Source: Sparassis latifolia (Eukaryota > Basidiomycota > Agaricomycetes > Polyporales > Sparassidaceae). From it: a stretch of DNA of 64,000 nucleotides. Position 1 is the stretch's first letter; the number at the start of each line of letters is the position of its first letter. Location of the stretch: assembly GCA_018466975.1 (NCBI GenBank), contig CM031552.1, positions 496,001 to 560,000 of the forward strand, written 5' to 3'. Position numbers and translations under genes: made by a program. Below, one piece after another: positions 1-11,117 of the stretch. The notes below the pieces were generated by a model. The model did not search any database, had not been told where the DNA came from, and saw only the letters and a list, made by a program, of their open reading frames with translations.

Positions 1-545
1 ATGGGTGGGAAGGGTGGCGGGTCGCTCGGAGTGTGCAGATCGTTGACAGTGCCGGGTGATTGAGGGGAGCTGGCTGTAGAGGAGCCGTGGAGCATAGCAT
101 GGCTCTCTGGGGCGAGAGCCTGAGAGAGGTGGACGAAGCCAGCTGCACGCATATTAGGACCGAGTATGTTGCGGGTGTCGACGGCGCCCTCGGAGTGCCG
201 GGCAAGCTGGGATGGACTGAGAGCGGGCCGTCCGCGGTGGGTGGATGTGGTGGAGACGGAATGCATGGAGGAGGGCGACGAGGGCTGGGAGTCGGGCTGC
301 TGGTGGTGGTGGCGGGTTGTGCGCGAGGAGGTGAAGACGAAAGCGGTGCTGCTGCCTGAGCTGGAGCCACTGCCTGTGGTTGAACGGGTGGTGGGAAGGA
401 TCGGCTTGCAGTCGTCGAGGTTGATGGACGGCGGTGCGGGGGATTTTCGTTGGAGAGAGCGGGTGGGTATGGGTTGGCGGGGCGTGTGCTGGACACCGTA
501 CCAGTCGCTGGAGAGTTCGGGCTGTCTGGAGAGGACGTGCTGCAT
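1..545 (-). CDS. Unknown Ser/Pro/His-rich protein, N-terminal part (runs off left edge)
   Basis: An open frame on the minus strand begins with ATG at 545 and stays open to base 1, so about 181 residues of N-terminus are visible and the rest lies outside the window. It starts MQHVLSRQPELSSDWYG and is rich in Ser, Pro, Thr and His, with short runs such as SGSSSGSS and RHHHQQ. It looks like the disordered N-terminal region of a regulatory protein. No domain is visible and I do not recognise the family. Third-position GC richness and the absence of stops over 545 bases support coding. The gene is divergent from the aldehyde dehydrogenase starting at 940, so the two share a promoter region. An upstream non-coding exon cannot be excluded. 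Confidence 0.55.
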   Translation of the reverse strand, partial: MQHVLSRQPELSSDWYGVQHTPRQPIPTRSLQRKSPAPPSINLDDCKPILPTTRSTTGSGSSSGSSTAFVFTSSRTTRHHHQQPDSQPSSPSSMHSVSTTSTHRGRPALSPSQLARHSEGAVDTRNILGPNMRAAGFVHLSQALAPESHAMLHGSSTASSPQSPGTVNDLHTPSDPPPFPP

Positions 546-939
546 AGCTATTGTCGGGCGGGGAACATGGTCGATATGACTGTCGAGAGCAAGAGACGAG
601 GACGGTCGACCGCTCCCTTTTACACCCCACTTCCCGCACAATCCCTAGCCTGCCACATCCGGTCGCTTTCCGGTCCAATCTCCTGGTTGGCTGAATCGGC
701 TATCTAGATTTACTCCCATCTTTAATCTTATCTTATCTGCGCACCCAACGCACCGTCCCGATACGGACGATATCCCCTTCCCCACAGTTGGCGCACCATG
801 CAGCTATCTCTCCGGGTGCCACTTCCCCGGCCTGTTGCTATCGCGAGAGTACCTGTCTGACTCCCCGAGCCCGCCCATCGATTCCAGGATATCCACTGAC
901 TCGCTCTTGACCACCAACCACTCCCATTTCTGCCCCCCT
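546..939. promoter_or_regulatory. Divergent intergenic region with two GATA-type sites
   Basis: This 394 bp region separates the unknown minus-strand gene from the aldehyde dehydrogenase. Two adjacent TTATC motifs (GATAA on the other strand) lie at 728-732 and 733-737, about 205 bp before the aldehyde dehydrogenase ATG. Paired GATA sites are typical targets of fungal GATA factors in nitrogen, iron or light responses. Function is inferred from the motif only. Pyrimidine-rich tracts near 740-800 and 900-935 are usual for fungal core promoters. Confidence 0.35.
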
Positions 940-3900
940 ATGCCCGCCATCGCTGAAATCAAAGTCCCTGCAACGGGCAAAACGATCAAGGTCCCCACGG
1001 GGCTCTTCATCAACAATGAGTTCGTGGACTCGGTCGACTCCAAGGAACGCATCGAGTATGTCCTGCCACGTCACGCATATAGTCGTCCGTACATCCGTGC
1101 AGGGTCCTGACACCGTTCGTCTCCTCTCAGCTGCGTCAACCCTGCCACCGAGGAGATCCTCTGTTCAGTCGTCGCAGGTATGTGTTCTCTTGTGATTGAT
1201 CCTGTCTGTCGTCCTACTCCTTCTCGTACTGCTTGACCTACATATTAAAGTACCTAGCATGTATCGTTCCTCACATCTAACCCTGTCCTCCGGGTCTATG
1301 TTCCTCTCATACTTCACGATCTAATGCATGCATCGATCCGATCCAGGGTCCGAAAAAGACATTGACGTCGCTGTCTCGGCCGCGCGCAAGGCGTTCCAGA
1401 CCACCTGGGGCAAAAACGTCACCGGCGTCGAGAGGTCGCGTCTCCTCCACAAGCTCGCGGACCTCATCGAGCGCGACGCGCAGGAGCTCGGCGAGCTCGA
1501 GACCCTCAACAACGGCAAACCTGTCCGCATCGCGAGGTGCGTTACAATCCAGCCCCCTTTCCCCTCCGCCTGTTCTCTCCGTGCTGACGCGTTCACAGGG
1601 ATTTCGACATCGGCGACAGCGTCGGCTGTCTGCGCTACTATGCTGGGTGGGCGGACAAGATCGTCGGTGAGGTAAGAGCGTGCTTTCATTCTCACTCACA
1701 TCTAATCCAGTCCGCGCCGCGCTTCACATCTATTTGCATATCTCGCGCACGCTCGTCCGTCCGTTCCTTCAGTTTCTCCAGGGATCGGGAACGTGGCCTG
1801 GGTCTGGGCTGGTTTGTTTACCCAGATGCTGCGAGATCTCTACTTGGTTGTTCACATCTCATATGCGTGCTGTGCCGCGTGCTTATTGGATGGCGAGAGA
1901 CGTGATCCTCGCGGGAGCAGATCTGCGCTATGCACCGTAGCTTCACGCGTTCGATCGTGCGTGTATGCGTCCCTTGCATGGGGCAATGACGAACCCGGAC
2001 GCGCTTCGGCGGCCGTACGCCTTCCGCGTGCCTTTGCCTGCGACTTCTACACAGTGACATCGTGTGCCAAGCGTCCTCAGAACCCAGACCAGAATGTCCT
2101 AGAAACAGAAACAGAGATGTTACCAGAACCGAGGCCCAGCAGCGTCACTTTCCCATAACCCTGCCGCTTCCCCTGTCTCCCTACTCATGTCATCGTCCTT
2201 GCGTGATGCCCTACTCGTGTTTAATATGAGTCACTGATCACTTCGTATCTTTGCGTTGCAGACTATTGAGGTGGACAACAAGACGAAGTTCGCGTTCACT
2301 CGCCATGACCCTATTGGCGTGTGTGGGCAAATGTGCGTTCTTTCATGCTGGAGGCTTGCGTGCTTGCCCTTGGCTTTCATCTGTACCTTCCTTGTTTCCT
2401 TATTGTATTCGTCATATGCCTTGTAACTTCGTGTCCGATCCTCGTTACTTACCACGCGCATATCCCCTCCCCTTCTTCGTTTCTTTCCATCTGCCCTCCT
2501 GCACATCTACTTATTCCCTCCAATACCCGTCGGTCTCACCTGTCCTCCCGACCTTCTGACGAATTTGGAAATGATGATGCTGACTACCACGCGCATCTCC
2601 CTTCCCCTTCTTCGTTTCCTTCCATCTGCCCTCCTGCCCATCTACTTATTCCCTCCAATACCCGTCTGTCTCACCTGTCCTCCCGGCCTTCTGACGAACA
2701 TGGAGATGATGATGCTGACTACCACGCAGCATTCCCTGGAACTACCCGATCAACATGTGGTACGTGTCATTCTCCTTCCCCTCTTCCGTCTATCAATCAT
2801 CCCAGACACTCTCTACCACGCTGTTCCTCTTCATCTCCATCTACTTCTTACCTTTTCCCGCCGTTTAGTATTACCGTTCCCACCATCTCCATCTTACCCA
2901 TTCCGCCGTTTAGTTTTTCTCTTGCCCCATCTGCCCTCTCTGTCTTATCCCACCCTTCACCCACCCTTTATTCGATCTCCCACCGATCTCACCAGTGATA
3001 TCATCGGACCCATTGACGAGCTGATGTGCTTATCTTCGCAGGTCCTGGAAGGTCGCCCCCGCCCTTGCGTGCGGTTGTACAATCGTGATGAAGCCGTCCG
3101 AGTTGACGCCGCTCACTGCATTGGTGTGTATCATCTTTCTGAAGTCGTTGTTCCTGTTTGCTTTCTTTCGTCGGTTTTGCTACTTCTGCCGAGTATTGCA
3201 TTCCTTCCCCACACATTTCTATTCGAGATTTGATACTTCTTTCTATTCGTTTTTATCTGATAAGATCACGTCATGACCCTCAATCCGGCCGTGAAGCTTC
3301 GCACATTTTGCTCGAGGCGGCCGATCGTGTTCACAAAGTTTTGCGTGGTGTTCGCGTGGACTTCGCATTTTCTCCAGACTTCTTCGATGGTTCTATTGCG
3401 CGTTATGGCTCTTCTGTGCTAGGCCCTTGTTCTGTGTCGTCTCCAGGACTGTCGTTCTCGCAATCCCTGGGATTGGATGTTTTGTCTTTTTACTTATCAG
3501 ACTCCGAGTCTTTTCGTCGACTTGGGGTGCCTTCTGCATGGGGATGTTCGGTCATCTCCGTGCCATTGCCTTCCATTACCTTCCCATGCTATGCCATGCG
3601 GATCCTTTACTCCCATTGACTCCTGTCTTCTATCCGACCAAACCTTTTGGTTGCGCTTGCAATTGCGCTTTTCTCCCAAACCGCTGTTGCCATTCTTGAC
3701 CAGTCAGATGCACGAGACTCTCGCACGCGTCCCATGCACATGCGCCAAATGGATGCCTGTGGTTCGACTTCGCTCATCTGGAGCTATCTGGCCGGCCCGC
3801 TCGTGTTCCCTTTATCTACCGGGCATGGACGTGGATATGGGATGTGGTGCCCCCGCTAAGGTATCGGGGCCCCGTGCATGACCCGGCGTTTGTCGCGCGG

Positions 3901-6258
3901 CTGCAATGCAGTAGTCTCTCTGCCTCTCACGTACAATTGTCGCAGCGCTGGCTTCCTGGTAGTACTTCCGGGCTGTCCTATCTATCATACTAGCTTTGAT
4001 TGGGTATTTTACGTCTTTGCTGTTTGACCTCCGCCGCCGTTCTCTCTCCCTCCTACTTATTCCGCCTCTCCGAACGTTCATCCCCGTGCTGACTCTTCAA
4101 CTTTGTCCAGAAACTCTCGGAGCTCATCGTTGAGGCAGGGTGCGTGATACGCCGTCTCGGTCAATCCTGAAGACCCGGCTTCCCATTGTTGGCACTGAAG
4201 GCCCGGTATCATCTCATGCTGATCTCCTTCTCGCAGCTTTCCGCCTGGAGTCGTCAACACCGTCCCGTCTCTGGGCTCTGTCGGCGGTGCGGCGCTCTCT
4301 TCGCACAAGGATGTCGACAAGGTTGCCTTCACCGGCAGTACGGTTACCGGGCGGAGAATCATGGAAGCTGCGGCGAAGAGCAACCTGAAGAAGGCGAGTC
4401 TCTCCGTACCTTATCCCACGTGCACCGCACACTTTTAACACACCTCCGCTTACGTTCGCGGTTTACAGGTGAGCTTGGAGCTCGGCGGCAAGTCCCCACA
4501 CATCATTTTTGAGTCCGCAGATCTCGACCAAGGTATGGTTGCGCGCAGTGTGTAATAGTTGTTGCTGCGTATTGTCTACTCCTCGCGATCGGCGTCGCTG
4601 ATGACTCGATTACCTTGCAGCCGCAAACTGGGTCGCGCTCGGCATCCTGTACAACACGGGTCAGGACTGCACGGCCGGATCCCGGCTGTTCGTCCAAGAC
4701 ACAGTCTACGACAAGTTCGTGCAGGTTCGTCCGTGTGCTTCGTGCTCCGCGTCTTGTGATCGGCGCCCGTCCCGTCAGAGGACCTCCTGCTGACTTGCCC
4801 GCTTGATTGCAGATTCTCGTCCAGAAGGCGAAGGAGCTGAAAGTAGGAGATGGGTTCGACGACAATAACTCAGGTGGTCCTGTGGTACGTCCGTCTCTGG
4901 TTCTCCGTCGCTCTCCTGGGTATCTGCTTGGTGGTGCCGGAGCTCCTTTTTTTCCCTTACGTACAGCGATATCCAGCGCTCACCTTCCTTTTCATTCCGG
5001 CTGTCGCTTCTAATGCTCCCGGCCCCCCTGCACGGAGGCACACTCTTGCGGGCGACGTTTGGTCTTGACCGTTTGTGTGAGCGGTTGATCTGACCGTGTC
5101 GGTACAGGTGTCGAAAACGCAGTATGACAAGATCTTCAGGTATATCGACTATGGTAAGCAGGAGGGTGCGAAGCTCGTCCTGGGAGGAGAGAAACGTCCC
5201 ACGAAAGGCTACTACGTCGATCCGACAAGTGAGTTTCCTTGTTGAAGTCGCAGGTCGGTGGCTGACAAACTGTGCAGTCTTCACTGAGGTGAAGCCGGAC
5301 ATGAAGATCGTGAGTCGTGGCTTAATGTGCTGCTTTCGCGGTGGCCGAGCTGACAACGATGTCGCAGGTTCGGGATGAGATCTTCGGGCCTGTATTGTCT
5401 GTGGCCAAGTTCAGCACAGAGGAAGAAGCGATCAAGCTGGCGAACGACACGACGTATGGTCTGGGCGCTGGTTTGCACTCTAGTATGTTTTCTTTTTCTG
5501 TTGTTTGGCTTCATCCAGATGTCTGTGCTGCGTTCCCGCGTCGGCAGCAAACTCCGTTGACGGATTCTGTCTGTCGGTGCAGACGCGCTACAATCACCAA
5601 CTTCGATGGCCTCTTTGTTAGGGCTGCGCCTTGATGATCCACCGCCGCGGGGATTGTGAATGCGCGGGATTAGCGACAAGTGATTGGGCGATTGTGGGAC
5701 ATACGCTGACCGTCCAACTTTTTAACAGATGATGCAAACCAGTGCATGCGCGTGTCTTCAGAGTTGGAGGCGGGTACGGTGAGTGATTGTGCCATTCCGC
5801 TGTGCACCTGCCCTGGCGGTCCTCTCAGTCCTCGGAAAATCGGCGACTACTGAGCGGGGTTGTCCGCTGTGATCCCCGATGCAAATCGGAGTGGATTCGG
5901 TGGCATGGGACCGCAATATAGTGTGCTCATCGTATGGAGTGATTGCTGACGGTGTATGCTTTCAGGTCTGGGTAAACCAGTACAATATGTTACAGAACAA
6001 TGTTCCCTTCGGAGGGAAGAAGCAGAGCGGAATCGGTGAGTGATGTTTCATCGGCTTACGGGAGATTGCCCTCTATAACCATGGAGCGGTATGCATCCCC
6101 CGATGAAGGGCTGGATCCCATAGGGTGTGGGAGGCAGGAACGAGCGCTAATCTTGACCATTGCCAGGGCGGGAACTCGGCAGCTATGCCCTCGAGGAGTA
6201 CACCTCCGTGAAGGCTGTCCACTGGAACTTCGGCGAACAGCTCAGCTGGCCGTTCTGA
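940..6258 (+). CDS. Aldehyde dehydrogenase (NAD(P)+-dependent), 18 exons
   Basis: Encodes a complete aldehyde dehydrogenase of 504 residues that oxidises an aldehyde to the acid with NAD(P)+. The assembled protein starts [20 protein letters not shown] and ends GEQLSWPF. Visible family marks are [10 protein letters not shown], the cofactor-binding FTGSTVTG, the general base in ELGGKSP, the catalytic cysteine in GQDCTAGSR and EIFGPVLS near the C-terminus. No mitochondrial presequence is apparent, so a cytosolic enzyme is likely. Exons: 940-1055, 1131-1177, 1347-1536, 1599-1671, 2262-2332, 2730-2759, 3042-3123, 4111-4139, 4237-4393, 4469-4532, 4621-4724, 4813-4884, 5108-5228, 5278-5309, 5368-5482, 5729-5778, 5966-6035, 6167-6258, total 1,515 nt. 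Four introns are unusually long (590, 397, 282 and 987 nt), and the intron at 4394-4468 has a GC donor. Function is solid; substrate is not known. Confidence 0.95.
2450..2729 (+). repeat. 135-bp tandem duplication inside an aldehyde dehydrogenase intron
   Basis: Two near-identical 135 bp units occupy 2450-2584 and 2585-2719, followed by the first bases of a third copy that becomes the true intron end at 2729. Each unit ends with a candidate branch site (gatgatgctgac) followed by taccacgc. The last copy reads ACGCAG and is the acceptor used, while the two upstream copies read ACGCGC and have no AG there. Units differ by scattered substitutions, so the duplication is not very recent. See findings. 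Confidence 0.85.
3124..4110 (+). other. Very long intron (987 nt) of the aldehyde dehydrogenase gene
   Basis: The protein reads continuously from PLTAL (ending 3123) into [10 protein letters not shown] (from 4111), so the 987 bases between are intron in the canonical transcript. Most introns in this window are 45-65 nt. I see no convincing protein gene inside on either strand; the short open frames there do not resemble known proteins. It could hold an unannotated non-coding RNA or an old insertion, but nothing in the sequence proves that. Confidence 0.6.
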
Positions 6259-8457
6259 GAGCGTACTCGGACATTGTGCGATATGTGCGAAGAACGTTGG
6301 ATACTACGACAGAAGTCAAACCCACAGTGCTTGTATGTACTTTTGACAACAAACGAAGGAAGATCAGGATATTGCATCCGCCAGCACGCAGAGAGCCTCT
6401 TAGGTACAATCGCGGGCATTGCACTTTTCATGCGTTGATTATCCTTGACTGAACTCTCAGAAGTGGTAACGTGGAGTATTATTGTCGACGCTGTCCCGAA
6501 CGTCGGGACGACGATGCAAAAGCTCGTCCCGAAGGTGACCTTTGAACGCGGCCGCCATGCCATTACGTTGAGCCTTGTCTTACTCATGTCGGATTGCAAC
6601 GACAAATGGTCAAGACTGATCCACGACTACCATGACCTGGCATTGTAATACTACCATTCTGCCGCAGAGTTATCCGGCCACACGCGGAGCAGACTTTGCT
6701 ACGATGTGGTGTGCCAGCCGTCGAGACGATGTCCACGATGCGGCGATTTACTACCACAGTATTACTCTTCGACCGGACTCTAGTCGCCGCTCTTGAAATC
6801 CCAGAAGTGTCTCGTTGGCCGGCGGGTTGATAGGAATCTGGAACACCACTTGCACTCGCTAGCGGCTAATTATTATTGTTAGCGGCGAACACCAGTAGCA
6901 GCTCTTCACAGTCAGTTTGACCCCTGTGTAACCATCATATTGGACCAAAAAAAGGTTGAACGCGTCCTGCGGAGTTCTTTTCCGACCCATTCCCACCATG
7001 GCGGGCCATTGCCGGCTGCTCGAGCTTTTACGTTGATGTTTGAACATGAGAGAATGGACCCACGAGACGTACACAGTCCGGGTCTTCGGTCGCAATCTTC
7101 ACTTATGGACAACCTTTCTTAGTTCCATTTCTGCTATCAGTGCTTGAGTGCTTGTTTTCAGGCGGCACCTTGGTAGATTAGCAAGGTAGAATTGAGTAAG
7201 AGCGGTTTACCGAACACCAATGAACTACTCACATCAACTACAACCCCTGAGGTTTCACTACAGAGGGAACGTATTTCCAGAGACACGCGAATGGGAAAGC
7301 ATGAGACAGATTCTATGGATAGACAACCGAACAATGTTCCGGCAAATGCATGACTAGCTTATTATCTTCTATTTGCTGAAAAGGTCCAGAAGGTCCGGAA
7401 AACAACAGCAATTTCCCGGTGTTGTATGTTCCATCTACAAATTGAATGTGACGTACTTCAGATTCCGCAACCGCTGCACCAAATCAAATAAACACATTGT
7501 ACGACTGCACAAGAAAATCCCGGGTTGCAATTTTTTTCGAATCTCTACAAACCTACCACACAGATGTCAATTGTGAAACATGCTTGAATTATAACCTGCG
7601 CGGGTATCTGGGCACTTCAACCTAAGTTTAGGCGCCCTGTGTAACAGCGGGGTTTAGCATCTGTCAGTATTCAAGTAAAGGATCCGAACTGTGTGAGTGA
7701 GAAGGAATCAGCAATGTGCTGCTAGAGCCACTGCCACGATGCGCTGCACAGAAGGTGATCTCCGGACAATTCTCTGAGATCCCATGTGGGTATAGGATGG
7801 TACTGCGGGACTCAGGTTTGTAACGAATGAAAGAACTGGTGCCTGGAATGCGCCTGCTATGCAATGTTGAGAGTAACGGAGAAACGCGTGAAAGGCGCGA
7901 ACATTGTGATGGTGCATAGCCGCTGCTTGACAGGTAGTGATTGGCGCAACATCATCAGGACGCACTGGGATGCAGTGCATAGTGGTCCATCTAGCCATGA
8001 TATGCATCTTGCTTACATTGACCTTGAAAGCACCTCGGTACGAACTTGGGCAGCCTTGCCAGTGGAGAGGAGCTGTTAGTACTGTGCAACTACGACTACT
8101 TCACCTTCCTTCTTCGTCGTGGATCGGATATTAGATCTCACATCACGTGATGCAGTTGCTGCTTGAAAACATTCGAACAACAGACCGAGTTCGTTGGTAC
8201 AGTATGTATTGGCTACAAGCGACGAGAGAAACACAATACAATGAGACTGAAAGGCTTCGAGAATAAATTATGCAGTAATGTCCGTCGACAATAATAATAG
8301 TACAGATCTGTTTTAGTCGACTGAACACTATTCGTACCTGATAAACACCATGCAGCATCAATCAAGCTTCAAGAATGACAATAAAATAAGACTTTACACG
8401 CTACGATGAGATTGACTTTAGGGCTGTACTCCTTTAAGAGATTTTCTACAGGTGACC
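6259..8457. other. 2.2 kb without a recognisable gene
   Basis: Between the end of the aldehyde dehydrogenase and the 3' end of the Zn2Cys6 gene (minus) the two genes converge. Only short open frames occur (for example 7864-8079 plus and 7708-8007 minus), with no family resemblance and no splice pattern that joins them into a longer product. I see no tRNA cloverleaf here. Probably 3' UTR sequence plus spacer. Confidence 0.5.
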
Positions 8458-9611
8458 TCAAGGATATGAAGGGTCTTGATAACCAGGATACGTCGGATCC
8501 TGCAACTTATGGGTAGATTAGAGCAGTTGTCGTAGCAAAATGATTGCACTCACAGCAGAATGTCTCCAATCACTCGACGTAGGATGTCCTGGTGCTACGT
8601 TTCCAGCCGAGGTGTCGTAGAGTTCTGGACTTCCCTGATAGTAACGCTCTTGGTAGGATTCACTGTAATGTAGGAATGAGGTGTTTTGAATCGCCGCTAC
8701 ATAGACTGACCCACCTTTGAGAGGCGGGCACTGCCATCTGCCCACTGAGCCCCCGCTGCTGGTCACTCAATCTGTAGTCATAAGTCGGATTGTTGGCAAC
8801 CATTTCACCGCTTGTACCGGCCTGGCCGTAGAGATTGTACGACGGAACGCCAGGATAATCATACTGGGCAGGAACAACAGAGCTCTGCGCATAGGTGGGA
8901 TGCATTGCGAGTGACGCTTCAGGAGTCGCAGGGATGTTCGACAAGTAGGACTGATCGAAGCCCATGTTTCCGTATGCGGGGGCGGAATGCGTAGTTGATT
9001 GGCTGTACCCTCGCCGGACCGAAGGTGTTTGCGATGGCATTACAAACGGGTTTTGCAAATCGACTCGTTGCCCAGGGGAGGCAGTGGGGACAAAACCTTG
9101 ATAATTGTGCAATTGTGCAGGGGAAGGCTGGACAGATCTGTTTGACGGGACGGACATGTTTGCAACTCCAGGCCAAGTGGCGCGCGATTGAGGTATCGGG
9201 GCGACGACGTTAGCTGAAGATGTCGCTTTCTGCTGGTGCAGAGGGATGTATTCGCACTGCATGTCCCTCTTCTCGCAGCGTTCGCAGCGCGGTGTTCCTC
9301 CTGAACACTGAGACAAACGATAAATGGCATAAGTGTAAGGTGGCATCTCAGAATGTGGCACAAACCTTTACTTGACGGCGGCGACATTCCGTACATGCAA
9401 TTGGGGTGCGTCTGCTCCTGACTACGGGCTGGAGGAGAGATTGGTCGATACTGCGGTTAAGAGCTGTGCAGAAGCGGGAAGTTTAGTGGCAGGAACGTGA
9501 CAAACGACATATCGGGTTCTCACGAGTACTAGACCTTGAGCTAGTGCTTGTATTCGATCTAACGGGGCCGACGCCGCTCGGCCGGCCCATGTTTGTCTCG
9601 CTGTGATCCAT
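8458..9611 (-). CDS. Small Zn(II)2Cys6 transcription factor
   Basis: Encodes a predicted nuclear DNA-binding protein of about 309 residues. After a basic Ser-rich leader it has the binuclear zinc cluster: CTECRRRQVKC, then CERC and C in CEKRDMQCEY, spaced C-x2-C-x6-C-x5-C-x2-C-x6-C. The rest is rich in Gln, Tyr, Pro and Ser, like a disordered activation region. No fungal-specific transcription factor middle-homology domain is visible, so it is much shorter than typical members. Exons (minus): 9611-9524, 9463-9366, 9307-8715, 8662-8554, 8499-8458. The intron between VK and CSGG splits the zinc cluster. ATG 9611 is chosen over the in-frame ATG at 9590 because it is the first; either is possible. 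Target genes are unknown. Confidence 0.85.
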
Positions 9612-11117
9612 TGAAGAAAGCACGATTGTCGGGACGACGAGGTAGTGTGCAAGAGAAGTCCCGGAACGGAGACAACGACGGACAAAGAGCGACGGGCGCA
9701 GGTTTTATAGCAAACGGTCCAAACACTCTGCCGAGCGTCAAGGAGTACCAAGGACGCAACGGAATCTTCCACAAAGGAAACGCAGTGGATCCACGACGCA
9801 TCGCCCTCATGTACGCATCGTATCGCACGAGTTGAGCACGAACCATCAATCCAGATTGTTTGGGCGATGGACGCCCGACCGTCCGCGCGCTAGTTCACGA
9901 GGGTGATGGTCCTAGATTCGACGTAAGCGACAACGTTGACGCGGACTTACCTGTAGCGGCAATTTTGGGGGAGAGCTCGGCATACAAAACAGTAAACGAG
10001 ACACGAAGAATCTCACTGGCTGCTGCGGTGTTAGAGCAGCGGCAAAAAAATATGTCAATAACCTTGCTAAGAACACGAAAAGGCTAAATCATGGTGGCAT
10101 TGCACAACGACTATCAGCTGAGCTCCGTTGTCCAGTTGCTAGCGCTCGAGAGTAATAACGGCCATCCCTCAGGGAGACGAGTACGCTTGAGGCAGATCCA
10201 TGGAAAACTAACGGCACCGGAACTGACAAGATGGGTAGCCGCAAGCAGAGAGATGCAATCTGGTTGACGAGGCACCCATCCAGGAAAGGAATGGTCGACC
10301 TCCAACTTTGAGATTAATGGCGCTGTGCATAGCCTCGCTGGCCGTGGGTGTTTTTCTGGCTACACCCAGTGACGATGACAACGCCTCGTGATGAATTAAA
10401 GGTGATGGACCCTACAGCAAGCTTAGCACTGTTCGGGAGTCGTCTACCTTGCATTGCACTCCGGCGGTTCGCGGAGTTACGTTGAAGTTCACAAGTTACT
10501 GTGATCACTGCTATTACAGATGAGTCGGAGCTGGGAACACCACCAGAAAAAGGATCCTCTCACTCAAAAGCGATGCAGGGGTGTTGTGTGATAGGGAGAG
10601 CCATTGATATCAAAGTTCCCATCTTGTGTCTTCCGAGTCCGCGACTGTGACGTCTTCCATGGCAATCATTGCAAGTACTTATACGAGATGACGTCTACAG
10701 AGGAGTGACACCCTCAAAGGTCATTCTGGGATGCTCCAGTTCAGAATCGCATTATGGTGGCAGCAGTTCAGATATGATACACGTTCACAGCGGCCGCTGC
10801 CTCAGCAGCCGCATCGACCGAAAAGAACGGAAAGAACGGAAGTCTCTGATCAGAGTCCATCATAGTGCATGCTAAACGAACTTCCAGTACATAAAAATGA
10901 GGTAAGATTCCGTCAATTCGCTTCGAGCTTCGCTCTTCAAGGCAACATTTCATTCCTGTCGGACATTAATCGGGCGGACAAACCATGCTGGGGTCGAGCT
11001 GCCACATGTTTTCCAGAGTGCGGATGACTGGAATGTGTCGAAGTGAAGTCCTGTGTCATGAGAATACCAATACACAATAGAGAACGTCTCGGGCTCCACG
11101 CGTAGACAACGAGCCCA
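9612..11117. other. 1.5 kb without a recognisable gene
   Basis: Lies between the Zn2Cys6 gene start and the proteasome alpha2 stop, both on the minus strand. It should contain the Zn2Cys6 promoter. The longest open frames (for example 9860-10087 plus and 9559-9849 minus) are short and unlike any family I know. No RNA gene or clear repeat was seen. Confidence 0.45.

Noticed and set aside
154..678. Minus-strand open frame of 174 codons, rich in Pro and His
   Set aside because: It lies over the edge-spanning minus-strand frame that starts at 545, in another phase. The other frame has more protein-like composition and stays open to the window edge, so this one is taken as its shadow.
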